Below are positions 26,473-40,623 of a DNA stretch of 64,000 nucleotides, one piece after another. The stretch comes from Rotaria sp. Silwood1. Its lineage: Eukaryota > Rotifera > Eurotatoria > Philodinida > Philodinidae. The notes under the pieces were generated by a model. The model was not told the DNA's origin. It ran no database searches and worked only from the letters and a program-made list of their open reading frames with translations. Numbering within the stretch: the stretch's first letter is position 1; every line of letters starts with the position of its first letter. The DNA lies in contig CAJNOP010000003.1 in NCBI GenBank assembly GCA_905250075.1, forward strand, positions 3,514,833 to 3,578,832. The letters are read 5' to 3'. A program made the translations under genes and the position numbers.

Positions 26473-28323
26473 ATAATAGATCAATACCCCCCTTCCATAT
26501 CCGCTCTTTGAATTAGCTTTCCAATTACTTTCGCAAGCATTATAAATAGTGAATTCAGAAAACTCATTGGGTCATTTAAATGACCACTTACATCAGTAGG
26601 GAAATCAACCATAAAATTGTTTTTTAACCAAAAATTGTTTTCACTAGACGTTTCAACGGTGTGAACTTTCGATTTTATCTCTTAAGCTACACAAACCCTC
26701 AGCAAAGTTTAACGTAACAACGAATCACAGTAACAACAAGAGGATAAAAGGAAAAAAGAATCTAACAGAGCGCGAACACATCATACTAGTCTGAGAAGTG
26801 AGTGTGCGACTTCCTTCCATTCTCAGATCATAGTCACATACACTCAGCTTTGAGATAAATCCATGTCACTTTGTTCCATTTGAAACAAATTACTAACTGC
26901 CAAAGACGAACGAGTGTTCTTCTGACTGATGTCTGAAGTCAAGCGTAACGTGTTGATTACGAAAGTCAATGAAGTGGTTACTATATTATTTTTCGATTGA
27001 TGTGGACTCACAAATGCAATAACCAATATCAAGAATGACTTTCATTAGAAGATTAAAATCGGAGAACTTCGGCAAAACACAGTCAAGATTCAGAGTCGTC
27101 CTGACAAATTCAATCAATTGTATCACGTTAACTCATGAAAAAGCATATTACTCTCATCCACTACCAAGAAAAATAAAAGCCAAAACTGAGCCGTATAAAA
27201 ATCTCATGAAGAATATTCCGATCATTCGCATCAACTTCAAAGGAAACCAAAGCGAGTGCAGTAAGATCAAAATCGTGGGTATACTGTAGTTAATAATCTT
27301 GCAGAGATACTTCGAAGTCGGATTAGGAAAGATTGCCACTTAACTATAATTAACATCAGAGTCGATATTACCTCCCCGATTCGCATATCCGTTTGCGCTA
27401 CTGTTCTAATTGATTGTGCTGCATACAGATTTTCGTATTGAACGGAAAAGCGCTCTTTCAGAGTTGGTTATTAAACAAAAACGGTGCATTATGTGTGAAA
27501 AGCTCTTAGAAACATCAAAACTGATGTTAAAATGAAAAAACTAAAAACGATGCTGTAGAAGAAGACCAGTAGAGGATCCATCTTCAAGGTTTCAATTTGA
27601 ATATGAGTGAAGATAAACCTTGCACTGATACATGGACGAGTTAATTCTTATCCATTGGTTTCAGTGCATCGAAGATAATTCCAACTGAGAAACAAAATTG
27701 GACTGTTTCGTTAATCCCTTAAAGATTCTAACAATACTCTCTAATCCTTTCATTTGTAATATATTTTATCAGATAACTTTTGCTATTCACGTTTCGTAAA
27801 AGAATTTAGTTTTCTCTTCTCCCGTCTTATCTTTGGTTTGGTTACTTTTATTTTTCTTGTTGCTATTTTCAGTGTTCATAGACGTAATAGAATAGATTGC
27901 ACTCAAAATAAAGATGACTACTGTGTTTTTTTTTTCTTGAACAGCATTTGTTAGATATATTGGTGTGGATGAGGAGAAAAAATCTTATCTTCATGATGAT
28001 ATCCGTACCCTTGCCAAACTTTAGGGAAATCTTATCGTATCATGGCTTAAATCTGTTTTTTGAAGTAGTCGACCAATACATTATTTCAGTTGAGCATATC
28101 ATCTGAATACGGCTTCTAACAATGTACTTGAAATAGGTTTGGATTGATTGTAGTATTTTTTTTAAAAAGACTATTATATGACCTTTCGGATAGCTGCACA
28201 CCAACAATGGTATTCAAAGTAAAGACAATTATAAATCGAGAGCGTTCTATGTAATTTGATTTTCGTCTAATATCTGATGCATACTATTTATTGATCATGA
28301 GGTTTTTATTAAATTATCAAAAG
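26473..28323. other. intergenic, nothing recognised
   Basis: The stretch holds only short open frames on both strands (e.g. 27035-27289 plus), with no recognisable motif and no splice context. The right end is the 3' flank of the esterase gene. Confidence 0.4.
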
Positions 28324-30152
<1,829 letters not shown>

Positions 30153-30802
30153 TGTTTCTGTCAACAAAGAAATGCGAATTGATAGATAACAATGTTGGTT
30201 GCACCTTACGTCTGTTGATAAAGAGGTGCCTGGTTAAAAAGTGTGAGCCAAGAAGCAAAAGAAATAACATTGTGACTCATTGTTGTCTTTGAGAATTCTT
30301 CAATGGCTGTTACCAAGTAAACCCGACAACTGCTTTTGTAAATAAGAAATTAGGAAGAATATTCATGATCATACCATCTTTAGATTATATCATTGCAAAA
30401 AGTTGTCTGTTCACTTATGTTTCTTGGCATTTAGCATAGATCTGATTTAGATATTCATGAATATTCCACAAGAAAATTTTCATTCGATTTTGCGACTTTT
30501 TATTGGATAAAAAATGTTGGCGTAAACAAAATGACATTCATATTCCATCTAGTTGACAAAAGCTCGGCTGGTTCTAAGCTTGATTAAAGATGTTGTATAG
30601 CATGAAATTGTAAAAATATATATACTATTTTGGCTGCCTAATCGAATTCGCTTTGGTTCAGATAATAGCTTGGAGGATTTCGATGTGCTTCTTCTCTCCA
30701 TAAACAATGACAATCATAAATGGTTATCACTCTTTATCATAGTAATATATATTTTCAAAAGTTTTCCTAAGGAAAGAAAAAACTGTTGTAGCAATTGTAA
30801 CG
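30153..30802. other. intergenic between esterase and F-box genes
   Basis: Presumed 5' flank of the esterase. No gene was seen. Confidence 0.4.
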
Positions 30803-30895
30803 TCTCGTAAACTTTTGTTTGAAATATGCCGTTGCTTAGAACCGTTTGATTCTACACTTATATGTTCACTTAGTCTAGAAGTTTTCTATGATTGG
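30803..30895 (+). pseudogene. F-box relic upstream of the F-box gene
   Basis: The frame reads SRKLLFEICRCLEPFDSTLI then CSLSLEVFYDW and soon stops. It aligns with the F-box of the intact gene 550 bases downstream (ELILSICRYL, DVLYAF). It is probably the remains of a duplicated paralogue. Confidence 0.35.
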
Positions 30896-31359
30896 TGAAG
30901 ACATATGAGACTTGTCCTTGCTCATTCCTCATATGATGAGCTCATAATAGACTTTTCGAGATAGAAAGAGGTGAGCGTAGCTTGAAATATATTTCATTCG
31001 AGAATAGTGTGAGTCAATTCGAATAGCCGACATCGCAGCGATTTTTGCTTGGTGTGAGGCGACAACTATGATAGATTGTTAGGAGGTGGTGAAGTACTCC
31101 AATGAGGTTATGTTTGAATAGTTCATGATGCATTGCTTTCATAAATACATACTTTTACTTCCTCTTGCGTTGCTAATCAGTCGGCCTACATTCAACAATA
31201 ACCTAACGCTAGTAGTATATGACAAAGCATACTTTTCATGTGAATGAGACTAGAAATTTGCGTATATAACCATAATAGTAGGTGCATTTGTACCGAATCA
31301 AACTCATTATTTCTTGGAAAACTGTTTTATGCTTGATACATGTCAAATACTTGTTTTAG

Positions 31360-34078
31360 ATGGCTGATGTATCTTCGTGTTTCGAGATTTTGCCCGACGA
31401 ACTGATACTAAGCATATGTCGTTATCTTTGTGGAGGAGATGTTCTCTATGCTTTTTTTAATTTGAATATTCGTCTCAATAAAACGATTGCAGACTATTAT
31501 CATCATTTATATTTGATGCCATACGTGTATCGGAAATTCGATTATGTTATCTGTCATATTTTACCAGAAATTAGTATGTTTGCTAGATCTTTGATGCTCA
31601 ATGGTAATTGGGAAACAATAATATCGCATAGAGCATTTGGTGTTCTGTTCGCCAAACCCATATCATTCATGTTTCCACAACTTCAAAAACTCACACTTAA
31701 ATGGTTCACCGGTGAAAGACTTTGGTCATTCGTTGATACTCTTCAAAATTTGTCACAACTTATCGAACTTGACATTCGATTTCTTAAGGGTAAAGCTCAA
31801 GATACGTTACTAACGAAAGTTCTTGCTGCTAATAACGGTCAACTTACATCGATATCATTCGATCAGGACTCGATTTATCTAAATATATCTGAAGAAAACA
31901 AACCGGCCTTATTCTCGAATATTATAGAGCTAAAAATCAATGTAACTCAACGTCAAATGTTGTTTCGTTTCTTAACATGGATCCCAAATATACGTTGGCT
32001 ACATGTGCATCTTAATGAGATTTCAGATAGTCCAGTAACCAAACAAGAGTTGGCCAATCTACCATCGCTTATTCATCTCATTGATTTTAAGTTACATTCG
32101 ATTAATCTCTTTTGGACATTTGATGAACTCTTCGATTTATTAGATCGAATGCCCATTTTACAAAAGTTAACACTCGATCTTCGTACATCCGATAAACATT
32201 TAATCAACGGAAGTAATCTTATGGTCGTCCTACGTTCACCACTCAAAGAGATTCATTTGTTTATTCGCTACTACTTAGCTGAACAAAACCTTAAAGCATA
32301 TACACTGTTTACATTAGAAGCAACTCGACCACTGAGCATCGGTTTACTGGACGAAATACGCCACCGTGTATTAATTTATACCATTCCTTGCGGTTTACGT
32401 TCGATCATTTTACCAGGAGCTATCGGAAAAAACATGTCATGCAACTGGAAATATATGCAACAAGTAGAAGACCTATGGATTTATGAAGCAGCATCTCTTC
32501 AAGAAATTTTTCTGATTGTGCAGCATTTTCATCGACTTCGAACACTTCAGTTTGAACTCGCGAATAAATCAGAACTCAGTATGTATATCGGTTTCTTAAC
32601 TTTCAAAATTCTATTCTTATTTGTCAAGTTTTGTCGAACTAAGTATCACGAATCAAAGAATAAGTCTCTAGATAAAAAATCAATTAAAAGTTTTTTTTTA
32701 TGCTACAACAAATAATAAAAAATTGGAGGGATTGAATAACACAGTACGTTAATTGTTGCATCTCTTTTCTTATTCAGCAGAGTATATAAAATCGAAATTT
32801 ATTTGAGTTACAAACCTTAAAACGATTGTTACGATCAATGCTGCATAGTTTCTTTACATTGGAAGATCAATAAACCTGGTCATTTTACCAAACTCATAGA
32901 AAAATTTTATGATAATGAAAAATATTCAAGACAATTCTGTTTATAGTTTTCAGATTTGTTATATTGTTCTGATCTCTTTGAAATACACTACCATGAACGA
33001 TTTTCTGTATTCAGCAAGTTTTACGATCAAATGCTAGGCATAAACATAGTTTGCATTAGTCATTTTTACCAACAGTTGCATAATCTTCTTTGCCTGAATG
33101 AATACAGAGAGAAACTATTCTTTAAATCTATATATAGTAGAACCTATATACATAAGTCTCAAACAATGAAAATATGCGGAAAAAAAATCACATAAAACGA
33201 TAAGAGATCGAAACACTGTCTCAGTTTGTCTTTAACCAAGAACATGAACCGGATCCAATAGGTACCAAGAATGATGAAAGTCTTCTTTAGACTCTATTTT
33301 TGAGATATTGGCGTGTTTTACAGGAGTACGATGAGCTGCATGCAAAGCTTTCATGCTGCCAGAGACAAAAATTGCAATATTATGTTAAGGGCAGTCGGCT
33401 AAATCGTACGATACTATATTTTATGTGTAAAATAAAGGTCTACACGCGACTATGTTACATGATTAGTCAAGTATTGAATTTTTCCCTAAAATGAAGTGCG
33501 TTCCTCAGTTCAAACACAACGGAACATCATAAATATTTGTGAATTGATAGTTTGTTTTTGTTTGTGCACGCTTAGGTACCATGACGACCATGACACCACC
33601 ATGTATCTTATCATTGCCTCGGCTACTTAAGCTCGAGGTATTTGGAATATGCGAACTCTATGATTTGATCAGCGTTGCACCCAGACTCAACTATTTAAGC
33701 ATTGACTATGCTTGTCTAACAGTTATACTTAATGACGAGCCTTCATGTACACAATTAAAACAGCAAATCACTCGCTTAGACGTTACCGATTGGATCGATA
33801 TTGAATTCAATGTATTAAAAAGTGTCTGCAAAGTATTTAGCCAACTTCATCATCTTATTCTTACTATGAAGGATTCAAAAGTGATCATTGATTCAATTGT
33901 GCTTGCACTACTTGCTTATTGGAACGGAGAATATCTTCCGTCTATCGATATTAAAGCTCCTCCATCAGATGAAGCGTCTAAAAATCTTCGTCAATGGTTG
34001 ATCGATAATACTCAATTAACAGCAACGGATTCATTTGGAATCGAATATAAAGATGAATGGTTTGCCTTATGGTTGTAG
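31360..34078 (+). CDS. F-box protein with LRR-like repeats
   Basis: Two exons, 31360-32578 and 33576-34078, join in phase to give 573 residues. The N-terminus (residues ~8-50: FEILPDELILSICRYL, NLNIRLNKTI) is an F-box, the motif that docks on Skp1 in SCF ubiquitin ligases. The rest shows irregular leucine-rich segments (PQLQKLTLKWF, LIELDIRF, LPRLLKLEVFG) suited to binding a target, which is unknown. The ATG sits immediately after a TTGTTTTAG acceptor. The single intron is 997 bases, far longer than the usual ~54 here; its content was not identified. Such F-box/LRR genes are typically multicopy, and a relic lies just upstream. Confidence 0.8.
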
Positions 34079-34880
34079 CATTTTATCTATGTGAATGACA
34101 TTTCTGTGTTCATTTCCATTACAATAACATATTGTAAGATAGATTTAGTCATGATTCTTTCGAGAAAAAAAGATTGTTACTGTTGACTTGGCGATAGTTG
34201 CAGTCAATTTTGCAGCAATTTATAATTAGTGACACTCAAGGATCTGTTTCGAATAAATGAATAAAAAACTTCCATACTATCATATATTTGAAAGAAGGCA
34301 TGTTAAAATTCTCCAGAAAAAATAAGATTGAGTATAATTTAGTATGGTAAGAAGGATCAAGCTTATTTCTGTGCCCAGACGCTAGTTGTATTGCTTTTGT
34401 TTCACTCAATTCCAAATGAACACATGACTCAATTCTTGTTTAATTTTCGATCGATTTTCATTGCATTTCATATCGATGGGCGTGAATATTCATGTACATG
34501 TGGATATGGGTGCCGTGTGCAGGAAAAAGTAGAAGAAGATTCACAGCTAGCTGCTACTACACACACTCTCAAAGTTATATTTGAAGCAAGCATGTGGGAC
34601 AGTAGTTCTGTTTGAGAGTATTCAGTAGGATCCCCTGAGAAGATCAGTCAAACAATAAATATACGACTGTATTGACATTTCACAATGATTATTCTTCGTT
34701 GACCCGACACCAAGCTTGTCAGCTGAACTAATATACAGACATATGAATCTTTAAAGAAGAAGATGACCGTACTATTCGTCACAAAACGATTCGCCGTGAA
34801 CGTGTGATATAGATGTGGATGTTGGTGTGCGTAACGGTCTTTTGTGTACCATCACTGACACTCTCATTTAATACTTCTTC
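34079..34880. other. intergenic, nothing firm
   Basis: One open frame at 34391-34615 has a few cysteines (CTCGYGC) but no splice partners or recognisable domain. I do not call it. Confidence 0.35.
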
Positions 34881-35115
34881 AGGATATTTTAAGACGAACA
34901 CTTCATACGACAAATTGTCCGATACGCTGGTGAACTGTCGTACATATTGTGGTAACTCATTTCAAGACTTACACTGGTAATAAAAGCTCTTCGCTTTTAC
35001 ATTTCGCATGAATATATCAAGTTTCTTTACTTTCTTATTTCAGTTTGAAATATATGCATCGTAAAATGAAACTATTTGATGAATTCTTTGAGCAAGAACG
35101 AAACAGTTCATAGCA
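34881..35115 (+). pseudogene. orphan pair of C-terminal exons
   Basis: An acceptor-like ACTTCTTCAG precedes an open segment 34881-34978 (TSYDKLSDTLVNCRTYC). It splices across a ~65-base GT...AG intron to LKYMHRKMKLFDEFFEQERN and a stop near 35115. No upstream exon was found, so this is either the end of a broken gene or a chance pairing. Family unknown. Confidence 0.25.
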
Positions 35116-35829
35116 AATTTTCTCTATTACTAATCAACCCTCACACCCCTCCTTTACATCTTCACTCTTATCCATTTCTCATTTGCCTTTCTTAACAATA
35201 TGCCTCGTTCATTAAAAAATTAATAAGATGAGATAATATACCAAGCAAACGAATCAAGCATTTTATTAATAAAAAGCTTCAACAACTATTGAAATAAAAT
35301 CCATCCAGAACTTGGACCTTTAAATAGATGCAAATTCTCTTCTCCTCATTTTCTTGTCGATCGATAGAGATTCACCTCGTTCAGTTCATGTAAATATTCA
35401 TATTTCAATCGATAGTACTGTTGACACAGTACATAGCCACATATTTTTCAAACTTCGACACAACTGATCACTGAAGAGCGCCCTAGAAGACTATTCTCAA
35501 GAGATGGTTTTGTATCTTTCAGATTCTTCTCCAGGAGGCTGCGGTCAAAAAAAGACGTTATGAGTCAAAACTAATAACATATTTGGAATCAGCACCCAAG
35601 ACTCAGTTGACTTAAGAATATTTCAGATATTTTTGCAAATTTTGTTTCATCGAAATATTTACCTACAGTACCTCTCAGTATTTTAGTTAAAAAATATGTT
35701 AATTGGAACATTTTTGTTATTGAATCAATCTCAGCTGCTAATTTTCCTATGTTTTTGAGATTAGAGCACTTGACAAATTCGTATAGTTTTCTTTGTAATC
35801 ATAGGAAAACACCTGGAAACCTTCTCCCG

Positions 35830-36528
35830 TCAGTAAAATTATATGTTACGTATTGCGTGAAATGACTACGATAGAAATAAAACTTGACAATATTGTTTGA
35901 ATGTCATACCTGATTCGGATGCTTCGTCTTATTGAGATAGATTGAACGGTTTTAACCGTTCAACATTATTGAAGGTCATTCAATATTTCGATCACTTATA
36001 ATATGACTGATCTAATATAGTTCATGAATATTTGTAAGAATTATTTATTTTCATAAGTTACCATCAGAAAACCATGAAATTCTTTTATTAAACCAATTGA
36101 ACTAGTGTTTTTGTTGAAGAAAGCCGTATAAATTGTATTCAGATTTTAAGGAGATATTATAATTTAGTCGGTTGCATTATTATAGCAGAAATTTTAGTTT
36201 AAATTTCTTTTGTTTCATTTTTATATCCAAAATCAGATATTTTGATTAGTTGTATAATAAGGCTTCTATATAGCAGATTAGCATTATAAATAAAATCATA
36301 GATTTGAAATAATGACTCTAACCAATTAATGTGAAAAGATCTTTAATAGATTTGCATTTCCTTAATTATTATCATGTACTTTTTTTGCACGATTCCTTCT
36401 TTTCTTTTCTTTATTAGTGAAGAAAAATTGAAATAGATTTCATATGGTACATATGACTGTGCATATTATGAATTTATTTGAGTAATTAATTATCGACATC
36501 GAATGGATAATTTCTAGACTGTCAAGAT
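35830..36528. repeat. copy 2 of a dispersed direct repeat
   Basis: Diverged direct copy of 22989-24055, lacking its two insertions. Conserved blocks include ATGTTACGTATTG, GACTGATCTAATATA, AATCAGATATTTTGATTAGT and ATTATGAATTTATT. Confidence 0.6.
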
Positions 36529-38228
36529 TAGATTTCTACTTTTCTTTTGTCAACAACTACGAGTTAGTTCTATTATCAGTATTATATTCTGTCAAATTAT
36601 TTCAATTAGACATTGAATAATTATAAGAGAAGTACTCGTTTGTTTTATTAATGCAAGAATGGTGTGTCTCATCTTATCGATATTCGGATATTCTGTCTAT
36701 TTGATTAATAATACTCAATATGCCATCAAGATGTTAACTGTTGTATTGTGTCACAAATATACTGAGAATACGTCTGTCAGAGGATAAGACAAGCATCAAT
36801 AGAAAATCTCTTAATGCCGTAGACAGAAACCAGTTTTTATGTACAGAAACGATGAATGACGCAGTATAATATGTAATAATAGCAGACTGAGAACAAAAGC
36901 TTAATTCATCTCGATTGATCTTTCACTGGTCAATATATCATGCACGTATAATATACAACTATCAGGACAATGGATATAACAACGAAAGAAACTTGATGAT
37001 TAATGGCAGGCAACAATATAAAAGAAGAGTAGTTTCTGTTTTTATTCTTATTAATTATAATCTGAGCTACTCATAATAAGTTATTTTCCTTGAATAGAGA
37101 ACATATAATCTCTTTAATTTGAGAAATTGCATGTTCACTTCAGTGTGATATTTTGCTTTGACGATAACAATGATAAATTAAACTTAAAAACGTTGCGATT
37201 CTCATTATTGGTAATAGTTGGGCAGATCAGCTATAGTTATTACTATGTTTCAAGAACTAATTTATATAGATTAAAGAAAACGAAAATAATTTACTTAAGT
37301 TTTTAGCAGTTTGCTATAAAACATATGTTTGACATCTGTCTATATTATATAGAGTATTTATTCAGCCAATTTTAGATTCTATCATCATCCTCAAGATAAT
37401 GAAATAAAGCGATATATCTCTCAAAATTATTTCAGATGGAACTCGTTATGTTAACATTTTGCTTCTGTTTGTCTCTCTCTCTCTCTCTCTCTCTCAATAG
37501 AACAGGATCAAATAGATATCAGTATATTTTCCATGAAACCCATAACTTTTTTACTCAGGAATGTCAGTATTGATTGTTACTATTCATAAAATAAATAGCT
37601 ATCTGTATTGCAATACACAAGTAATTTAAGTTTTTCATTTAAAATAAAACGAAATACAAACTAATCAACCCGTTCGAGTGAAGACGTCATTTTGTATACT
37701 TTCTTTTCTTTAGAAATACTCATAAAGTATCAATTATATTTATCAAATAGATTTATATCGATAACCTTTCATTCTATAGAGTAGGACATAAAATAAATGA
37801 TACATCCAGAAACTCTTTTAAGCTAAATGAATAACAAGATAAACAACTCTTTTAAATTTTCCTTGTTCACTTATAAATTTTCCTATAAATCTTTATGAAA
37901 ATATCAATAAAAAAAGGCACAACTTTGACAATTATAATACGTTCACAATATACAGAAATAATAATTTTGTTTTAGAGATCAGAAGAATATATTTTTCTTC
38001 TATTCCTACTAAGGTTTTTCTCTCCTCTTTTTTCTTTCGTCATTTTTTCATCTATAATATTGTGCCAAGGAAGTAGTTCTTGTACTATTCTCTTTTTTTC
38101 TTCTTCTAACCGATCTACACAGAACATTGGGAAAGCATAGCTTCGTTCTTTTTTTTCTTTTGTAATCATTTGTAACCATACGAATAATCAATTTGTCTGC
38201 ATATTAAGGAAGAAAAACACGTATACAA
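36529..38228. other. intergenic, with a CT microsatellite
   Basis: A (CT)n run lies at about 37471-37494. No supported gene. A short minus-strand open frame (37972-38169) is Lys/Glu-rich low-complexity sequence, and I do not call it. Confidence 0.4.
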
Positions 38229-38962
38229 ATGGAACAACAAAATGAAATATTGACGGACAAAACATCAATGACCGATGACTCGATAGGCCTTAATAAATCT
38301 TCATCTTTATTATATGATCCTGTTGTGAATCGAACACGAAAAATTCTACTTATTTTAGTTGTCACATTACTTGTTCGTAATTAATAATAGACTGAATTTA
38401 TATATCTAATGAATAGATTTTTTTAAGGTTCTTGGTTTGACATATTTCATATTTATTCTTCATTCATATGCAGCTACTATTTCACCTAAAAGTCAACTTC
38501 CTAATAATAGTGCTCAATTGGTATCGATACTTATTTATATTGTCTATTATAGTTTTGGATTACTAGTAATTTATCGTTATTATCAAACAGGTTTATTTGT
38601 CGTATGTGATCATTATCTTGTTACTAAAGAATAGTATTTTTTTTTTGCTTTTATTTAGTTTGCTTGGCTTGGTTCTGTATCTCTCATTTTAATACTAGCT
38701 ATTGCTATGGTTATTCTAATTGGAATTATTGTTGCAACATCACGTTTAGGTTTTGTTAACGGAATAATTGTTGCTATAATTTTTATTATCATCTTTCTAA
38801 CTGCTTCATTGCTTCAAGTAACTTTGTTTTCCTTTTTGAAAAAAAAAATTTTAATCATTTTTTTTCCTTTTTGTTTTATTTTAGGTTTTTACTGTTCGAT
38901 ATGCTTTTATATTATCAAAATTACTAAAAAGTACAAAACGTCTAGCTACTGAACAGATTTAA
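38229..38962 (+). CDS. small four-helix membrane protein, unknown family
   Basis: Four exons, 38229-38372, 38428-38601, 38659-38817 and 38885-38962, all in phase, giving 184 residues. A hydrophilic Asp/Thr/Ser-rich N-terminus (about 40 residues) is followed by four hydrophobic helices at about 42-62, 75-97, 107-133 and 138-165. The short tail is basic (KLLKSTKRL). Topology suggests both ends face the cytoplasm. The loop between helices 1 and 2 carries SPKSQLPNNSA. There is no tetraspanin CCG motif and no claudin W-GLW-C-C signature. I do not recognise the family. The first donor reads GTTCGT, weaker than the rest, but the alternative breaks the frame. Expression is not shown, but the intron phasing and continuous helices make a real gene likely. 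Confidence 0.6.
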
Positions 38963-40623
38963 ATTTATTATTCTATTGAATGATAGAATAGAAAAATAGA
39001 TAACTCCAACACTGGAAACAAACATGTTTTCTTTTGTAAAATGTAACTTGTTTTTTTGGGTAATTATGGTACTATTAGTTCTGTTTTGCTATGTCTTAAA
39101 CGATTAGTAACGGTTGTAAAGACATCGTTAAAATTATAGATGTATGTAGAAAAAGAAACATGTCGATAAATCTAAAGTGTCATGAGAAGATATCATTAAG
39201 ATTTCTGTTTAACTACTTTGAGATTTTTTCTTTTTTGTATAAAAAATAATAGAAAAATAAAAAGAGATATTATTGTTGATCTTTGTGCTAGTTATATATG
39301 ACAATATAAAAATGTTAACAAATATGTCTTCTATTTATATATCAATTCATTAGTCCAAGGTAACCATAATCGAATTTCTTCGAGAGGAAAACAATCGAAT
39401 AATACATCTTACGAAAATCTACATACTTGCATATATAATTACTTTATATTTTTAATAGAAGATTAATTTCGAATTTTCTAAATGTGAAATTTTCTATTAC
39501 TTATTCTTAATTTGTTGTTTAATATACATATATGTTTATAAAACTTTGTATATAGCTTAGAACAATAATTTTTACATGACGGGTACATATATTTATATGT
39601 ATATACATGTATGATCATTTGCATGATTCAAGTATCATATCTCATATTTACACAATACATTTGATTTGAATGCAAAATTAAATTAGATTCTTGTATTCAA
39701 TTATATTTCACTTAAAATGGTGTTTAGCATCCATGTAATCGAATTACCTAATGTTCTCAATTCAAGACTTTGTATAAGTCAATACAAAAGGAATTACACA
39801 TATTCCTTTATGTCGGTTTTGAAGATCAATCTTATAGGGACTATTATGAAACTCGAATAAGTAAAGATTATTATTCATAAAAATAACAAGAAATTAATTG
39901 AGCCAAAAAAAACCGGTTACTTTTCTATTCAACAAAAAGTAATATCAAATAGAAGAAGAACGAATTTTCTTTTTGATTTAGTCAAATAAAATTTACTAAA
40001 GAATCGAAAAAATAATAATAAAGAAAATTTTCAGCTGATATTGAAGCATATCAATAATACTGACAATTTTCATTTCATGCATATATTCATTTATAGGGCA
40101 TCCATTAAAGATTTGACCTACAAAGAATATTTATTTTGTTACGCCAAATGAGATTTGATGATGAAGAAAATTATTTTTTAAAGCATATTGCTAAACAATA
40201 ACTAAGAGATCATTTGCCAGCAATAGTTCTATCATTAATAAAAGTCAGCTGAAATTGTATAAAGAATAGATTTTAAATCCTAAGTATTTGTGTCATATAT
40301 GTTCCTCAAAGTGCAAGCAATATTTATGCTCGTAATCTATTTAGACTTGAGATTTATGTTATAAAATTTTCATTAAATACAATATAACTAAATTTCCCCA
40401 TTTTGAGTCCATATTAAATCATTATTTGTCATTCCCATAGTACTACTATACAGTAAATGAAAACATGAAAATTTGAAATAATGAACAATGATAACATTGA
40501 ATTTCCATTTTGAAAAAAAAACAAACATCGCTCAAACATACAGACAACCGGTGTAAACTAGCAAAATAAAAAGAAACAAAAAAAAAAAACAATGTACAAT
40601 GAATAGAGAAATAAAATATAGAT
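38963..40623. other. intergenic, convergent 3' flanks
   Basis: AT-rich 3' flanks of two convergent genes. No gene, RNA or repeat was recognised. Confidence 0.5.

Noticed and set aside
26844-27289. Open frames on both strands around 27 kb
   Set aside because: No recognisable domain, splice context or homology that I can name; composition is not distinctive.
34391-34615. 74-residue frame with CTCGYGC
   Set aside because: Isolated, no acceptor or donor context and no known motif beyond two closely spaced cysteine pairs.
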